From Pseudophaeomoniella oleicola (Eukaryota > Ascomycota > Eurotiomycetes > Phaeomoniellales > Phaeomoniellaceae), in assembly GCA_003868215.1 (NCBI GenBank), contig QWDQ01000091.1:1-43263 (forward strand): a stretch of 43,263 nucleotides of DNA. The letters are read 5' to 3'. The position numbers and the translations under genes were made by a program. Shown one piece after another: positions 33,294 to 43,263 of this stretch. Position 1 is the stretch's first letter; each line of letters starts with the position of its first letter. The notes under the pieces were generated by a model. That model searched no databases. It worked only from the letters and a program-made list of their open reading frames with translations, and had not been told where the DNA came from.

Positions 33294-34311
33294 ATATAAC
33301 ATCTTTTTCCATCGCGGTTTAGAGCGTCTAATAACATTTCACTCGCCTTCCACTACTTCAAAAGAAGTAGCCTGGTACGCAGAACCGACGGCCAATGCGG
33401 AACCGATGAAGACTGTATTTCTACTCTTTTGTTAGCGAAAAAAGCACCGATATCGTTTTATGTCTAAGAGATTCCCCAGACCGTTTACAACACCGTTGTC
33501 TGTTTGATCATTCCCCACGAACGGTCGAATGAAGAGAGAAGCATGAAATGAAGGGCTGATAGATAGAACAAACGAAGGGCAATAATGGATCCTAATGTCT
33601 TATCCGTATGGTTTCCGAACCATGTTATTCAAGAGCGAGACGATCTGATATTTCCCTTTCCATGGTTTAGGGCTTAATTCGCCCCGGACCTTGCAAGACA
33701 TTTTTGCCTATCCCTGTCGGTAGCCAGTCCGCCGCTTTGTACATAAGACTCTGTCTCTTTCCCCCTGCCCTACTCTCTCTTTCTTCTGAGAGATACATAC
33801 TGTACCTAGCAAAGTCTAGCAAGTCCAGAAAATACCCGACACCTTTTTTCTATTTATTCTTAGGAAGACCTCTTTGCTTTTTCTTGCGTAGTAGATACAT
33901 ACATAAGGTCCCTAGGTACTTAGGTGAGATAGTTAAGGTACACAGGCGAAGAAGTGAATACTTACTACCCACCTATACACAGTAATTACTACGACTGACT
34001 ACATTTGAACCAAACACATCATCTGCAGACAGAAAGGACCGGCGGGTCTTTGAAAGAAAAAAAAAAATCTCTTTACTACCACTACTCCTCCTATAATTAC
34101 TACTACTATTTGCTGGCAATGATAGACCGGACCCAAAAACAGACAAATGAAGGACCGATGACAAAGAAAAAAAGAACACAAAGATGCTTTTCATTTGGAG
34201 GGTGATCCTGTTCAAACAAACTTGTTTGCATGCTGTCCGGCGTGCCTGGCTGCGTACGTACATAGGTCCTCGGCAACATGGAAACAAGGGTTACTAAGTT
34301 AGGCTAGGGGC
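33294..34311. other. Convergent 3' region between Tos4-type gene and laccase
   Basis: About 1 kb, with poly-A and poly-T tracts (for example near 34057-34070) and a CCTAGGTACTTAGGT string near 33912. No coding frame was seen. Confidence 0.5.
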
Positions 34312-36279
34312 TCACAGTCCAGAATCGTCTTCTTTGTACGGCGCGGTTTGGTACCAGGTCTTCCAACTGGCGCAGTTGGTGTTCCAGCCCGAGTCGATGT
34401 TCAATGTGTCCAGGATGTCGTCCGCGCGCTCGAGGAATTGGGCTCCGAGACCGGCGCCGATGTGCCATGCCTGGGAAGAGGAAAAGTCAATGATTAGCTT
34501 TCTTTTGTTTCCTTTTTCTGTTTTTCCTTCTTCTTTGTTTTGCGTTGGGAAACGCATTTGATAATATGGATGGATCTGTGGGAAAGATGAGATGATATGG
34601 ACTTACGATGTGGCAGTGCATTAGCCAAGCACCCGGGTTATCTGTTATGAAAGCGATGACCATCCACCCGCCGGCGGGAAGCATAGCGACATCACGGCGA
34701 GGCGGGTTCGTGAACTTCAGAGCATCACCGTTGCTGAAAACACCCGATCCTGTACCGAGGAGATAGAAATCATGGCCGTGAAGATGGATAGGATGTGGAA
34801 CAGGTGGTGCATTTCCGACTGTCTGGATTACCCAATATGACCACTGGAGTGAACATTAGTGGGAAATTGATCAATAAAATAGGAAAGTGCACCTACAGCA
34901 TTGCTCTGTGGAAGCTGAATAATATTGAGATCCCGAGGATAGGAAGTGTTGCCATCAATGATATATTGAAGAGTCGGATCTTCCCAATCGACTTGAATAG
35001 CTGTTGCGTTTAGATTCCACTGGACCAGAGTCTGATTCCCGTTCTGCTGGACGACATCGAGGGTCACATTGAGGTCTGAGCTTTCAGGGATAAGTGATGT
35101 TGCGGGAACGTTCAAATGGACGTAGGGGACTAAGTTGCTCTCGTCAAGGCAGCTTTGTGTGTAGGGAGTTCCGGTAGTAGTTGGGTTTCCCGCTGCAGCA
35201 CCCGTGTAGCTGAATATGGATTTGATGTTCCCGTTGTTGGCATTGCTACCGCAACCCGATTGGACTTCAGCCCGGAACCAGTAATTGCCAACCGCTTGAT
35301 TGGCGTTGATGATGACATCGTAGCGTTGCCCAATGCCTATGAACAACCACGGCGTATTGTAGGGCTTAATAGGCACGAAATCGGACGTGATCACAGTGAG
35401 ATTATGATTGTCCAGGGATACCTTAAACATATTATCAAGAGACGTGTTGATAAGACGAAGACGATATTTTTTCCCTTTTGTGATAGTGTTGGTATGATAT
35501 GCACCTCCATGAGAACTGACCATGGAGCCATTGATTAGAGCATTATCTGCTGTAGGCGGAGGCGAACCACGAAGTATACGCCAAGACCACTGATAAGCAG
35601 TGAGGTAGTACCAGTCCTGAATAGTCATCGTGCCTAGATCAACATCGTAGTTGGACGTAGCAGGCCCGTTAATGATGATAGTTCCAATGACTCCATCGCC
35701 GTATTGTGCAGAATAGTGGGAGTGAAACCAAGTAGTGCCAAATTGTGTGCAGAGGAATCGGAAAGTTCTGGATTGTCCTGGTGCAATAGGACATTCGGTG
35801 ACCCCATTCGTTCCGTCCATATGACTAGTGTGCCATTGGCGAATCCCGTGCCAGTGTATACTTGTACCATTATCTTGAAGATCATTGGTAACGGTTATCT
35901 CCAGCACATCTCCCCAGTTGGCTATGAGAGTGGGGCCTGGAGACTTGCCATTGATACCAAGGACAAGGCGCTCAAAGCCATCTGGAGCGCCCGTGCTGTT
36001 CGTCACAGAGATGCTATAAGGGACAGTCTTTCCGGTGACTGGCCACTCCGAGTCGTAATCTGTTGCTATGCTGAAACCATTGCCCCAGCATGCACGAGTA
36101 GCAGGCCCGTTCGTACACTGTGAGTCGGCTACAGAGGTAGTTGATGACTTAGCCGACGTCGTACTCGTTGCACGTCGGGCCAGCTGCTCAGGGGTAACGC
36201 CGTCTTCCAGTGGAAGCAGTAACCCAGCTGAGACGAGGGATGTAGCGGTAAGCGCAAAAAGGGCATTGAAAAACAACAT
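34312..36279 (-). CDS. Secreted laccase (multicopper oxidase)
   Basis: Three exons, 36279-34897, 34843-34607 and 34470-34312, give 592 residues; the introns (GTAGGT..CCAG and GTAAGT..CCAG) are phase 0. Signal peptide at residues 1-18, then a Kex2-type propeptide ending in ARR (34-36). All four copper motifs are intact: HWHG (142-145), HSHY (186-189), HPIHLHGH (478-485) and HCHIAWH (537-543). The axial type-1 position is Leu 548. The C-terminus is DSGL, the ascomycete laccase plug. Many N-glycosylation sites are visible. Such enzymes oxidise phenols extracellularly, with roles in pigment, detoxification or lignin-related chemistry; the substrate is unknown. A TATATA lies 80 bases upstream. No pigment-pathway gene adjoins it. 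Confidence 0.95.
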
Positions 36280-36358
36280 GATGGAAAAGGAGTAAAGGAG
36301 AAAAGAGACGACTCGATGATGGAATGAATGGAAGACAATTGCGTTGGGGACTTAAGGC

Positions 36359-36364
36359 TATATA
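36359..36364 (-). promoter_or_regulatory. TATA box of the laccase gene
   Basis: TATATA on the laccase sense strand, 80 bases upstream of the ATG, implying a short leader. Confidence 0.5.
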
Positions 36365-37383
36365 CCTAAGACGGTGTCTCCTCCACCCTGCTTGGATCGA
36401 GCGGGTATATCATGGCTGACCGTCTTCCTCTCAAATGCCATTTCTCCTTCGTGGCAGCAGCAGGATCGATCTGAGGTTACGGCCCTGATCGTCTGCAAAG
36501 ATGCAGCACAAGTGTCTTCTGTGAACACGGTCATCAATGCAGGGCATCTTCTGGCGATACTGTTCCGTCGAAGAAGCCTGAAGACAAGGATGTACAAACT
36601 ATCGGATACTTGCATATGTGATTGGTTGACAATGAGGGAATTGTTGACAAAGATCAGAGCCAGGAAGCGAGAAATGTAATTGCCACCAAAAGAGACGGGT
36701 TCGTATTGGCTATACTGCAGTCGATGATATGTCCTGAAAATAGAGTCAAAGGCCGATCCTGAACCACAATGCACGAGGTTGAGAGGCCATGTCCATAGCG
36801 TTTTGCTGCCTGCCAGGCATCCACAAATGAGACCAGACCTAGCCAGACTGGACAAGCATCATTTGACCATCGAAGCTGCCGTTCGAGCTCACGATAGCTC
36901 GACCAGGGATCCTTGAAGTCATGTAAGCTGTCTCACATGGACAGCTGTCATCGCTTGTCGTAGAGGTGGTACCAGTCAAGGCAATGGAAGTGACAGCGCC
37001 TCTCTAATGTGCATAAACAGGGTCTAAGAGCATTGCAGCTCTGCAGTAGCGCTTCACCTGTTCATCGGAACCGCAATCGGAACAAGAACACTCACGGCTG
37101 ATGACATGATGTATACCTGGAAGTGATCAACTGGATACATGTATCCACAATGATCCTCTAGGAGCCTAGTATCCAAGAATCAGAGCCTCTTGGGATATTG
37201 CATGGTGGCTGCCGTATGAAACTGAATGGGCGTCAAGGGCTGAATGGATGGTGATCTAGAAAGGGACATTGAAGAAAGGATATTGCCATAGACGGAAGCC
37301 AAGAGGGGCTGTAATGGATTAGGATTAGCTCCTGTATGTACTCTCCAGAGTCCAACCATCACATTATTCTTGGCTGGGCTCTT

Positions 37384-37423
37384 CTCATCCTCATCCTCAC
37401 CCTCATCCTCATCCTCATCCTCC
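37384..37423. repeat. CTCATC hexamer repeat
   Basis: Seven near-perfect tandem CTCATC/CTCACC units. Confidence 0.8.
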
Positions 37424-37452
37424 TAATTCAACTTTCGCTCTCTCGCACTTCG

Positions 37453-37499
37453 CCCTTTGCCCTTTACCTTTACTTTTACCTTTGCATTTGCATTTGCAC
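37453..37499. repeat. CTTTAC/TTTGCA hexamer repeat
   Basis: Degenerate tandem hexamers of T-rich type (CCTTTA, CTTTTA, CTTTGC, ATTTGC). Confidence 0.7.
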
Positions 37500-37949
37500 A
37501 CCCAAGTTTCTTTCCGTATATTGGACCCTTCAAACGGATTCGGTCTATTTTTGTTCGACTACGATGCTGCTTATGGGCGTTCCGTAGCTTGCGCCAGATT
37601 GCTAAGTTCCTACCTGCAGAACGACATTCCATTCCACAGCGGAAATGTCCAATCGGATTTGCGGATTTGATATCCACGAAGACCTTCTCATCTCATCTGG
37701 TTGAGGTAAACTCAGCGAAGTCCGTAGCCGATGCACCTGCACCCCACCACCGGACAAGGTACCACCATTCTTCTGACGTACAATCGGGTTGCCTCGTATG
37801 TGCCTACAATCCTTGTGTGCTTCGTGACCGTCGAACTGCCTACTTCACTACTTTCTACAATAGCAGCCGTGGTGCTTGAACATCATATTGACCATCACAT
37901 TCGTTTGTATGAGGTGAGGTATACGACTCCTAGAGGAATGCGAGTATGA

Positions 37950-38681
37950 GTCAGATGGAACAACGGCTGTATATTCTTCGGAGCGAGCGCATTGGCCGAT
38001 CGACAAGGACTATGCGCCTCAAGGCTCTTGCACCCAAAAATACACATACTGCCTGGCAGGATCGTCCTGGGAAATATTGGGGCTCCTCATGTACGCCACT
38101 CACATGGATCTGACTTCTCTGGTAATGCCAAGTTCCTGGCGATCTCTGCAAGGCGGGTGCTTGGTCACGACATCAAGTCCACAACAATGTAGGTTGTCCA
38201 GGACCTACTTTCGGTGAGACAACATCCTGATCCGGTTCTTCGGTAGAAAATGAAGATTGTGGCTTTAGCACAAGTGCTTGTCTTGGGGTTGCCGATGCTG
38301 GAACGCCTTGCTGACACCCATCTACTAACATTCTTGATTCTGGTTTCAGTTCAGTTCCTGCGTTTGCGTGCTTCATTTACGATAGTATCTCCTCTTGGAA
38401 GTATTACTATTCCCTCACAAGAGCTTCCCTGCTCTTGCACATCCTCAGCGGGGCGGACTATTGATTCCTACGTCTATGTGTAGATCAGTCCGCTCTCGGT
38501 TATGCTCTCACACAGTCTTATTACCTCAGTCCATACTTGTACAACAGAAAGTTTTGGGTCGTACAAGGTTAACCTTGGAGTGCCAGATCTGGCAGTCGTC
38601 GCAGAGCTCGATCTGAAATTCGATCTGACTGGGAGTACCAATTTCGTTATATACCCTCACGATTCGGTCTTTCTGCAATGA
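37950..38681 (+). pseudogene. Possible broken coding sequence, family unknown
   Basis: Plus-strand frames here look protein-like but change frame and hit stops. One frame is open from about 37950 to 38190 (ADRQGLCASRLLHPKIH, GNIGAPHVRHSHGSDF). A second frame at about 38125-38460 is Cys-rich (NNVGCPGPTFGETTS, then NEDCGFSTSACLGVADAG) but has TGA stops. The first frame then resumes, from ATG 38250 through a TAG at 38481 to a tail SYKVNLGVPDLAVVAELD ending in TGA at 38681. A many-intron gene or a decayed gene would both fit. The last 70 codons look the most coding. No family is recognised. Confidence 0.2.
38648..38653 (+). promoter_or_regulatory. TATA-like element before Thr-rich gene
   Basis: TATATA 141 bases upstream of the ATG at 38789. 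It lies inside the possible broken gene's tail, so the two readings compete. Confidence 0.3.
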
Positions 38682-38788
38682 AGATTTTTGTTTGACATTT
38701 CCTCAGTCCATTGTCTTCAATAACATCCGTCTTTTCTACTCCCATAACCAGCCTGATCTTTGTCAGTGCCGCCCTTGCCTGCCTCAAT

Positions 38789-40177
38789 ATGGAAAGGCCG
38801 GTGTTCGTGGGTTTGCTTGCCTGCGTCCTGGTTCTGTTCATTCACAGGGCCAGCGCCGACTGCCAGTCGTTTGGCACAGATTTCATCGATGGTGGCACTT
38901 ACTTCATCAACACCCTGTCCAGTGATTACTTCTCCTTTGGCACAGTGTTCGCAGGTATGTTGCTCCGAGCTTCACCCGAGCCGTCACCACCTAATCTGAG
39001 GATAGGTTGCAATGCTACTGTAGATGCCCAAGACGGCGTCGTTACACCCATATTGATTGATCCGGATGAAAATGAGTACTTTTGTTCTGATATACCAGTC
39101 AACCCTAATGGCGTGACAATGAACTCCACATGGTAAGGTCTGTCTCTCGGATTTCAGAATCAAGTTAACGTCCCTTTGGCAATGTCGCCGATAACGTTTT
39201 GACGAAGAGTCAGATGTACAGCGGTGATTGGATCATCATCGTTGAAGGCTATACCTTTGCATGGATGAGGACTTTCTCTATCACCGCGGGTCCACAGGCT
39301 ACCGTGACAGCGACACCTACGGCCGTGTTTAGTGTCACGACCACGCCGTCGACAACTATCAACACAACTCTTACCACTGAATATGATACGACGCTGACAC
39401 CAAGCACTGTGACTGTACCATATGCAACCTTGGCAAAGACCACTACCGTCACACCTAACAAGGTTACTGTCACGTCCACGAAAACGATCTCATCTGTTTC
39501 TACCAAGTTCAAGTTCACTGCTACTCATACAACTGTCACCAAAACAGCAAGCTGCACTACGGCAACCAAGATAGATCCACCATGCACCATATTCCCTACG
39601 AAGACACAAATTGCACAAAGTATTATTGCTTCACAAGCAGCGGATGCTTCTAAAGTCAAGGTCAAAGACAGAATGGCCGTCCGCAGGAGCCGTGGCCTCT
39701 TCCGCCGAGACGTGGATCTTGTTCAGAAACGGTCTCCAGGTAAATTATCCTAGCAAGGGATATTTCATTGATACTGATTCGTGACAGATCTCCCAACGTT
39801 GACAGTAACGGAAACTGATACAACAGTGTCTCTCTATACCACATATACGGCACCGACAAGTACTGAAATCGATACTTTCTGGACCACGACTACTGGCACA
39901 ATGTAAGACATTCCACAATGATCCTGAAAGCAACCAAAGCTAATCTGGAGCAGTACTCCAACCCCTGTTACTGTTAAGAGTGGTACCACTGTAGTCAAAG
40001 TCACCGTTACTGCGCCCACACCGACTCGGACGAAGTTGACAAATACGATAATCAGGACAACGACAACAAGGATAGTCACTGCCACGTATGTTTGTTTCGA
40101 TGTTTGGTGTGACCACGCTAATGCATTACAGAGTTACAAAAACCAAAACTACAACACCTGCGTGCTCGAAGCAGTAG
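38789..40177 (+). CDS. Secreted Thr-rich cell-wall/extracellular protein
   Basis: Six exons, 38789-38954, 39006-39132, 39210-39739, 39788-39902, 39954-40085 and 40132-40177, give 371 residues in one frame. Introns begin GTATGT, GTAAGG, GTAAAT, GTAAGA and GTATGT. The second acceptor (GAAGAG) is weak, chosen because it restores the frame with a cysteine. A signal peptide (about residues 1-23) leads into a Cys-bearing N-terminal domain (DCQSFGTDFIDGGTYF, then QMYSGDWIIIVEG), a pattern I associate with uncharacterised fungal secreted proteins. Then come long Thr/Val/Ser-rich stretches suited to O-mannosylation. Two dibasic sites, FRR (262-264) and QKR (270-272), could be cut by a Kex2-like protease. 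No GPI signal is seen at the end. Function unknown; wall-associated or matrix protein is inference. Confidence 0.75.
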
Positions 40178-41434
40178 GGTTTCTGCATCTGCTCTTGGTT
40201 ATCCGACAGTCGACCTCACGATGTGCGAAGCATAGTAGAAGAAGCATCTTCATTCTCGCGGTAACATCTGCTTTCGGAGGACAGAATAAAAGTTGATCCT
40301 AGTTCAATGGGTTATCTTGTTTCGGGGCGTAGAGACAGGCCAATGCTCGCATTTCAATAGTCCATAATAGCATGCTTGTAGAATCAACGGTACCGAGTTC
40401 TACGCTCTCTGGCTTTATCGAAGCGACGAAAATATCAATGTCGATCCTTACCTCTAGAGTCTCCCGTATTTGTTTCCGAACTAGGACACTTTCTTTTCCT
40501 CACATGCTTACGCATGCCTAATGCAGGTATATTTTAGACACACCAGCTCGAAGGTGTACCATAATCATGACTAGTGTCGTTCATTCTCCTGTGAACCTAA
40601 CTATTGAGCAAATGAGACCTTCCTTCATCGCGGGCGGGGGAGGAGCTAGATCTACTGTCACTGCACGGATATCCATACCCGATTGAATCCTCGTACGCTG
40701 CACTGCTCTGACCACAACGCCACCTCTTCGTATAATGCACCCCATCAACAGCCTTGCACATATGCATGTACCTCATCACATTGTCATTGAGCCGAGCTAG
40801 CGGGTGACAGGCGGATCATGCAAACGTGGCAAAATCTCCGGTCACGAGCTACATGATCTAACCGAAGCGCCAGCCTTGCTTGTAGAAACCCCCTGTCGAC
40901 GTCTAGGAATTGGCGCTGACGTGGGCTGGGGACTCTGGGGTAAGCGCTGTCCTTTTCGAAGCACTGACCACAAGTCTCGCTCGCCTCGAGGACGACCCTA
41001 CGTCTAGAACAAGAACTTTTGGGGGCAGACAGGGCATCAATTTCTTGCGTCAGCACGGGCAGAAAGACGAACCAATCAACCGCGGACAGGCCAATGTTTG
41101 GACTTCTGTGCATACAAGGAGCCACGAACTACATTGCTGAACTCCGTCACAAGTGGTTGGTCCTTGTGGTATCTGAGAAGAGAGCGGTTTGGCATTGAGG
41201 TTGTATCACTCGCCTATTCCGACTCAACATTGGCTACGATTCAGGTATCACCACTCGCTTGCCGTGATATTGAAGGAGTTACGAGATTACGCCGAGGAGC
41301 TATGAGATATGAGCGCAAGTGCATCATGCGGCTTTCTACTGGCCTCCTGTTTCGTATGTCTTAATTTGTTACTATTCTGACACCTGAAATCCTGCACGAG
41401 GAGCCTGTGATAGGATTTCAATCTTCGTTTTCTG
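40178..41434. other. Intergenic region downstream of Thr-rich gene
   Basis: No supported gene. A polyadenylation-type AATAAA is at 40285. Open frames at 40784-41125 minus and 40910-41140 plus oppose each other and lack motifs. Confidence 0.45.
40285..40290 (+). terminator. AATAAA polyadenylation signal
   Basis: AATAAA 108 bases after the Thr-rich gene's stop codon, at a usual fungal 3'UTR distance. Confidence 0.45.
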
Positions 41435-41818
41435 TCAGGCAGCGGGAACATGCTTGCTACTGAACAAGATTCTTGGACCTCCAGAGTCCCCTCCATCGCT
41501 AACTGTGACCTGATCGATACCTCCGCCGTCCAGGGAGAGGCAGAGCTCTACATATTCGTAGAGATCTTTCCAATCTGCACTCGTCTGTCCTGCGTTATCA
41601 TCCCTGCCACCGCTAATACTGCCCTTGTCACCCGACGTTCTGTTTGACATTGCGGATGCAATTGGTAACACATCAATTTTGTTCGTCGTGTCAACCGAGT
41701 CACTAGGACATCGCTCGTGCGATGTGGATGGAACGGCTGCATGAGGATGGCCAGCCTCAGTACCCGGTCCTGTGATGTCCTCTGAACGGCCTGGGATCCA
41801 CTCTCGCACTTCACCATT
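41435..41818 (-). other. In-frame open extension after the TGA of the basic protein
   Basis: Directly after the TGA at 41821-41819 the same frame continues open for 127 codons to a stop at 41437-41435. The peptide is hydrophilic and protein-like, ending with a segment ADWKDLYEYVELCLSLDGGG. It could be translated by readthrough, restored by splicing out the TGA, or be the lost end of a gene shortened by a nonsense change. The base context after TGA (AAT) is not the strong CTA readthrough context. Confidence 0.35.
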
Positions 41819-42961
41819 TCAGTCGAGCTCATTGAAGCGTGGAGGCTTGGCCACCGCGTCCTTGGTCGCTAGTTTTGAGCGATTTGTTCTGCATACCCTG
41901 GCGCGCTGCTCGCTCGAAATCCGGACCTGGTTCTGACTATCGATTGGTGGCGTAGCAGGGCTGACATTGCCTGAGCCCTCTAATAACGTCGTTGACCTAG
42001 TCTCCGTCCATCTATGGAACGCCTTCTGTTGAATGTCGCCAATGGACGTCCTCACGTTGTCTCGCTTCGTCGTACCCAAAGAGCTTCGTCGCTGGTCGAT
42101 AATGCTCGATCTAGTGGGGCTGCTATGCACGCTGGTGCTAGCTCTGTGAGAAGAAGAAGGCGGTGCAGCTAACCATTCTTGCGAATATCTGCGATAGAGC
42201 TCGTTGTCGCTTAACTTCCAAACCAGGTTTCCTGAGGAACGGCGTCTTTCCAATATGGAAAAACAGGACTGACGGCATCGAAGTAGTGCAGCGTGGATGT
42301 GGTTCTCCATCTGTCCATGACCGTTTAGCCAGCTAAGGGCACCACTACTATTCTCGATAGTTTCGATATCATCGTTCAAGATGTGCGCACAAAGGTCCTG
42401 GTGGTTTTCATTCATCAATCCAGAGAACGTAAACCTCCGCCGAGGGTTTTCCATCTTCAGAGCCAGGAGTCGGATAGCCTCTACAAGAAGACAAGTCCTC
42501 ATCCCCTTTTCCCTTGCCACCATCCGGACCTTCCTGCTGACCGGACCACCACCACCAAGCCTCTCCGCGAATCGTGGATACTTCACACCCCTCTTCCGCT
42601 CCTCCTTGTCGAGTTTCCCTTTCACCGCGACCCAGTTGACTTGGCCCAACACGTCCTTCTGATCTGCCTCGACGGCCCGCACGACGTCGTGACCCCACGT
42701 GAAATACTGGAGACCATGATGGACTTCGCGGTCGAAATGGACGCGGTAGAATTCAAAAAGGCGCCACGCGGCCAGTGACTCGGCGGTTTGACGCAACACC
42801 TTGACCAGATGACGGGACCGGGACTGCATTCTTGAACGCTTGCTTGGTCCGCCTCCTTTGGACCGACGTGCTTCTGGAGCAGGACGCAAGGGTGTATAAT
42901 CTGGTGAGCTTCTCCGAAGGGATCGCCGACGAGGCTGCCGTTTGGTAGTAGATGAAGACAT
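41819..42961 (-). CDS. Unrecognised basic protein, possibly truncated
   Basis: Single open frame of 380 residues from the ATG at 42961. The N-terminus is very basic (KRQPRRRSLRRSS and later SKRSRMQSRSR), suggesting nuclear targeting. A folded-looking middle follows (about residues 55-245: ESLAAWRLFEFYRVHFDRE, KGMRTCLLVEAIRLLALK, SCFSILERRR), then a Ser/Arg-rich disordered end. The frame extends upstream to 43105 with a hydrophobic leader, but a TATA element at 43079-43084 lies inside that leader, so 42961 is preferred. The frame stays open beyond the stop for 127 codons. I recognise no family and offer no function. Confidence 0.65.
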   Translation of the reverse strand: MSSSTTKRQPRRRSLRRSSPDYTPLRPAPEARRSKGGGPSKRSRMQSRSRHLVKVLRQTAESLAAWRLFEFYRVHFDREVHHGLQYFTWGHDVVRAVEADQKDVLGQVNWVAVKGKLDKEERKRGVKYPRFAERLGGGGPVSRKVRMVAREKGMRTCLLVEAIRLLALKMENPRRRFTFSGLMNENHQDLCAHILNDDIETIENSSGALSWLNGHGQMENHIHAALLRCRQSCFSILERRRSSGNLVWKLSDNELYRRYSQEWLAAPPSSSHRASTSVHSSPTRSSIIDQRRSSLGTTKRDNVRTSIGDIQQKAFHRWTETRSTTLLEGSGNVSPATPPIDSQNQVRISSEQRARVCRTNRSKLATKDAVAKPPRFNELD

Positions 42962-43078
42962 GGAGAAAGACGATACTTTCGAGTTTTGTATGCAGAGTAT
43001 TCTGACGTTGAGAAGGAGAGTAGAGATGTATAATAACAGCAACAGGTATGATACAAAAGCTATGCAAGCAAGCTTGGC

Positions 43079-43084
43079 TTTATA
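43079..43084 (-). promoter_or_regulatory. TATA box of the basic-protein gene
   Basis: TATAAA on the minus strand, 118 bases upstream of the ATG at 42961. Confidence 0.45.
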
Positions 43085-43237
43085 TGCACATAGGTACAGT
43101 CCCATAGCGAACAGCCTACCTACCTTCCTTCCTACCTACTTTCCTACCTATTCGAGTCCAGTACCTCTCTCTCTCTCTCCTCTACCTACCTTACTTATCC
43201 ATATTCGGAAACAAATCTCGGTTTCCTCGGGTTGGAA

Positions 43238-43253
43238 GGGGGGGGGGGGGGGG
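43238..43253. repeat. Poly-G run (16 G)
   Basis: Homopolymer near the right edge, mirroring the C run near the left edge. Confidence 0.9.
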
Positions 43254-43263
43254 CATTGTGATT

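Larger units (their letters stand above)
36280..37949. other. Laccase upstream region with simple repeats
   Basis: The first few hundred bases are laccase promoter. A 7-bp-arm hairpin lies at 36883-36902 (arms TCGAGCT and AGCTCGA). Simple repeats occur at 37384-37423 and 37453-37499. Open frames at 36358-36855 minus and 37457-37879 plus have no recognisable features. Confidence 0.45.
42962..43263. other. Right-edge promoter region with low-complexity DNA
   Basis: 302 bases upstream of the basic-protein gene. It has a CCTACCTT/CCTACCTA pyrimidine repeat (about 43115-43195) and a run of 16 G at 43238-43253. Confidence 0.5.

Noticed and set aside
36358-36855. 165-codon minus-strand frame upstream of laccase
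   Set aside because: It covers the laccase TATA region and has no recognisable domain; probably chance.
42962-43105. Upstream extension of the basic protein with a hydrophobic leader
   Set aside because: A TATA element lies within it, and the ATG at 42961 starts a sensible basic N-terminus; I treat the leader as promoter or UTR.

Overview
The window is nuclear DNA of a filamentous ascomycete (Pezizomycotina). The signs are short GT-AG introns of about 45-95 nt, two Zn2Cys6 regulators (one of AflR type), a 14-helix DHA2 drug transporter, an ascomycete-type laccase ending in DSGL, and a Yox1-type homeodomain protein. No rRNA, tRNA, CRISPR array, transposase or bacterial-style operon was seen. 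Genes are widely spaced. Several of the 2-5 kb gaps hold only short palindromes, tandem motifs and simple repeats.

Layout. 1-8.8 kb: one gene, an AflR-like Zn2Cys6 regulator on the minus strand, alone in gene-poor DNA with no biosynthetic enzyme beside it. 8.8-15.6 kb: a mitochondrial carrier, a second Zn2Cys6 regulator (minus) and a DHA2-type exporter. The last two share a 1 kb divergent promoter that carries a 12-bp perfect inverted repeat and a 3 x 12 bp tandem repeat, so this regulator-exporter pair is the most module-like part of the window. 16.6-18.6 kb: a three-exon Yox1-type homeobox gene. 20.9-22.0 kb: a four-exon NmrA-like/isoflavone-reductase-like NAD(P)-binding protein. 25.7-27.1 kb: a CECR5/HDHD5-like HAD protein. 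29.5-33.3 kb: a Cic1/Utp30-type ribosome-biogenesis protein diverging from a Tos4/Plm2-type FHA protein. 34.3-36.3 kb: a secreted laccase. 38.8-40.2 kb: a six-exon secreted Thr-rich protein. 41.4-43.0 kb: an unrecognised basic protein whose frame stays open for 127 codons beyond its TGA stop.

The housekeeping genes (CECR5-like, Cic1-like, Tos4-like, Yox1-like, carrier) are interspersed with accessory ones (AflR-like regulator, exporter, NmrA-like, laccase, Thr-rich protein). I see no complete secondary-metabolite cluster. Two spliced-gene candidates (about 23.8-24.3 kb and 28.9-29.5 kb) and one coding-like but broken stretch (about 37.95-38.68 kb) are reported with low confidence. All exon boundaries were inferred by eye from splice motifs, reading phase and family expectation; transcript data would settle them.
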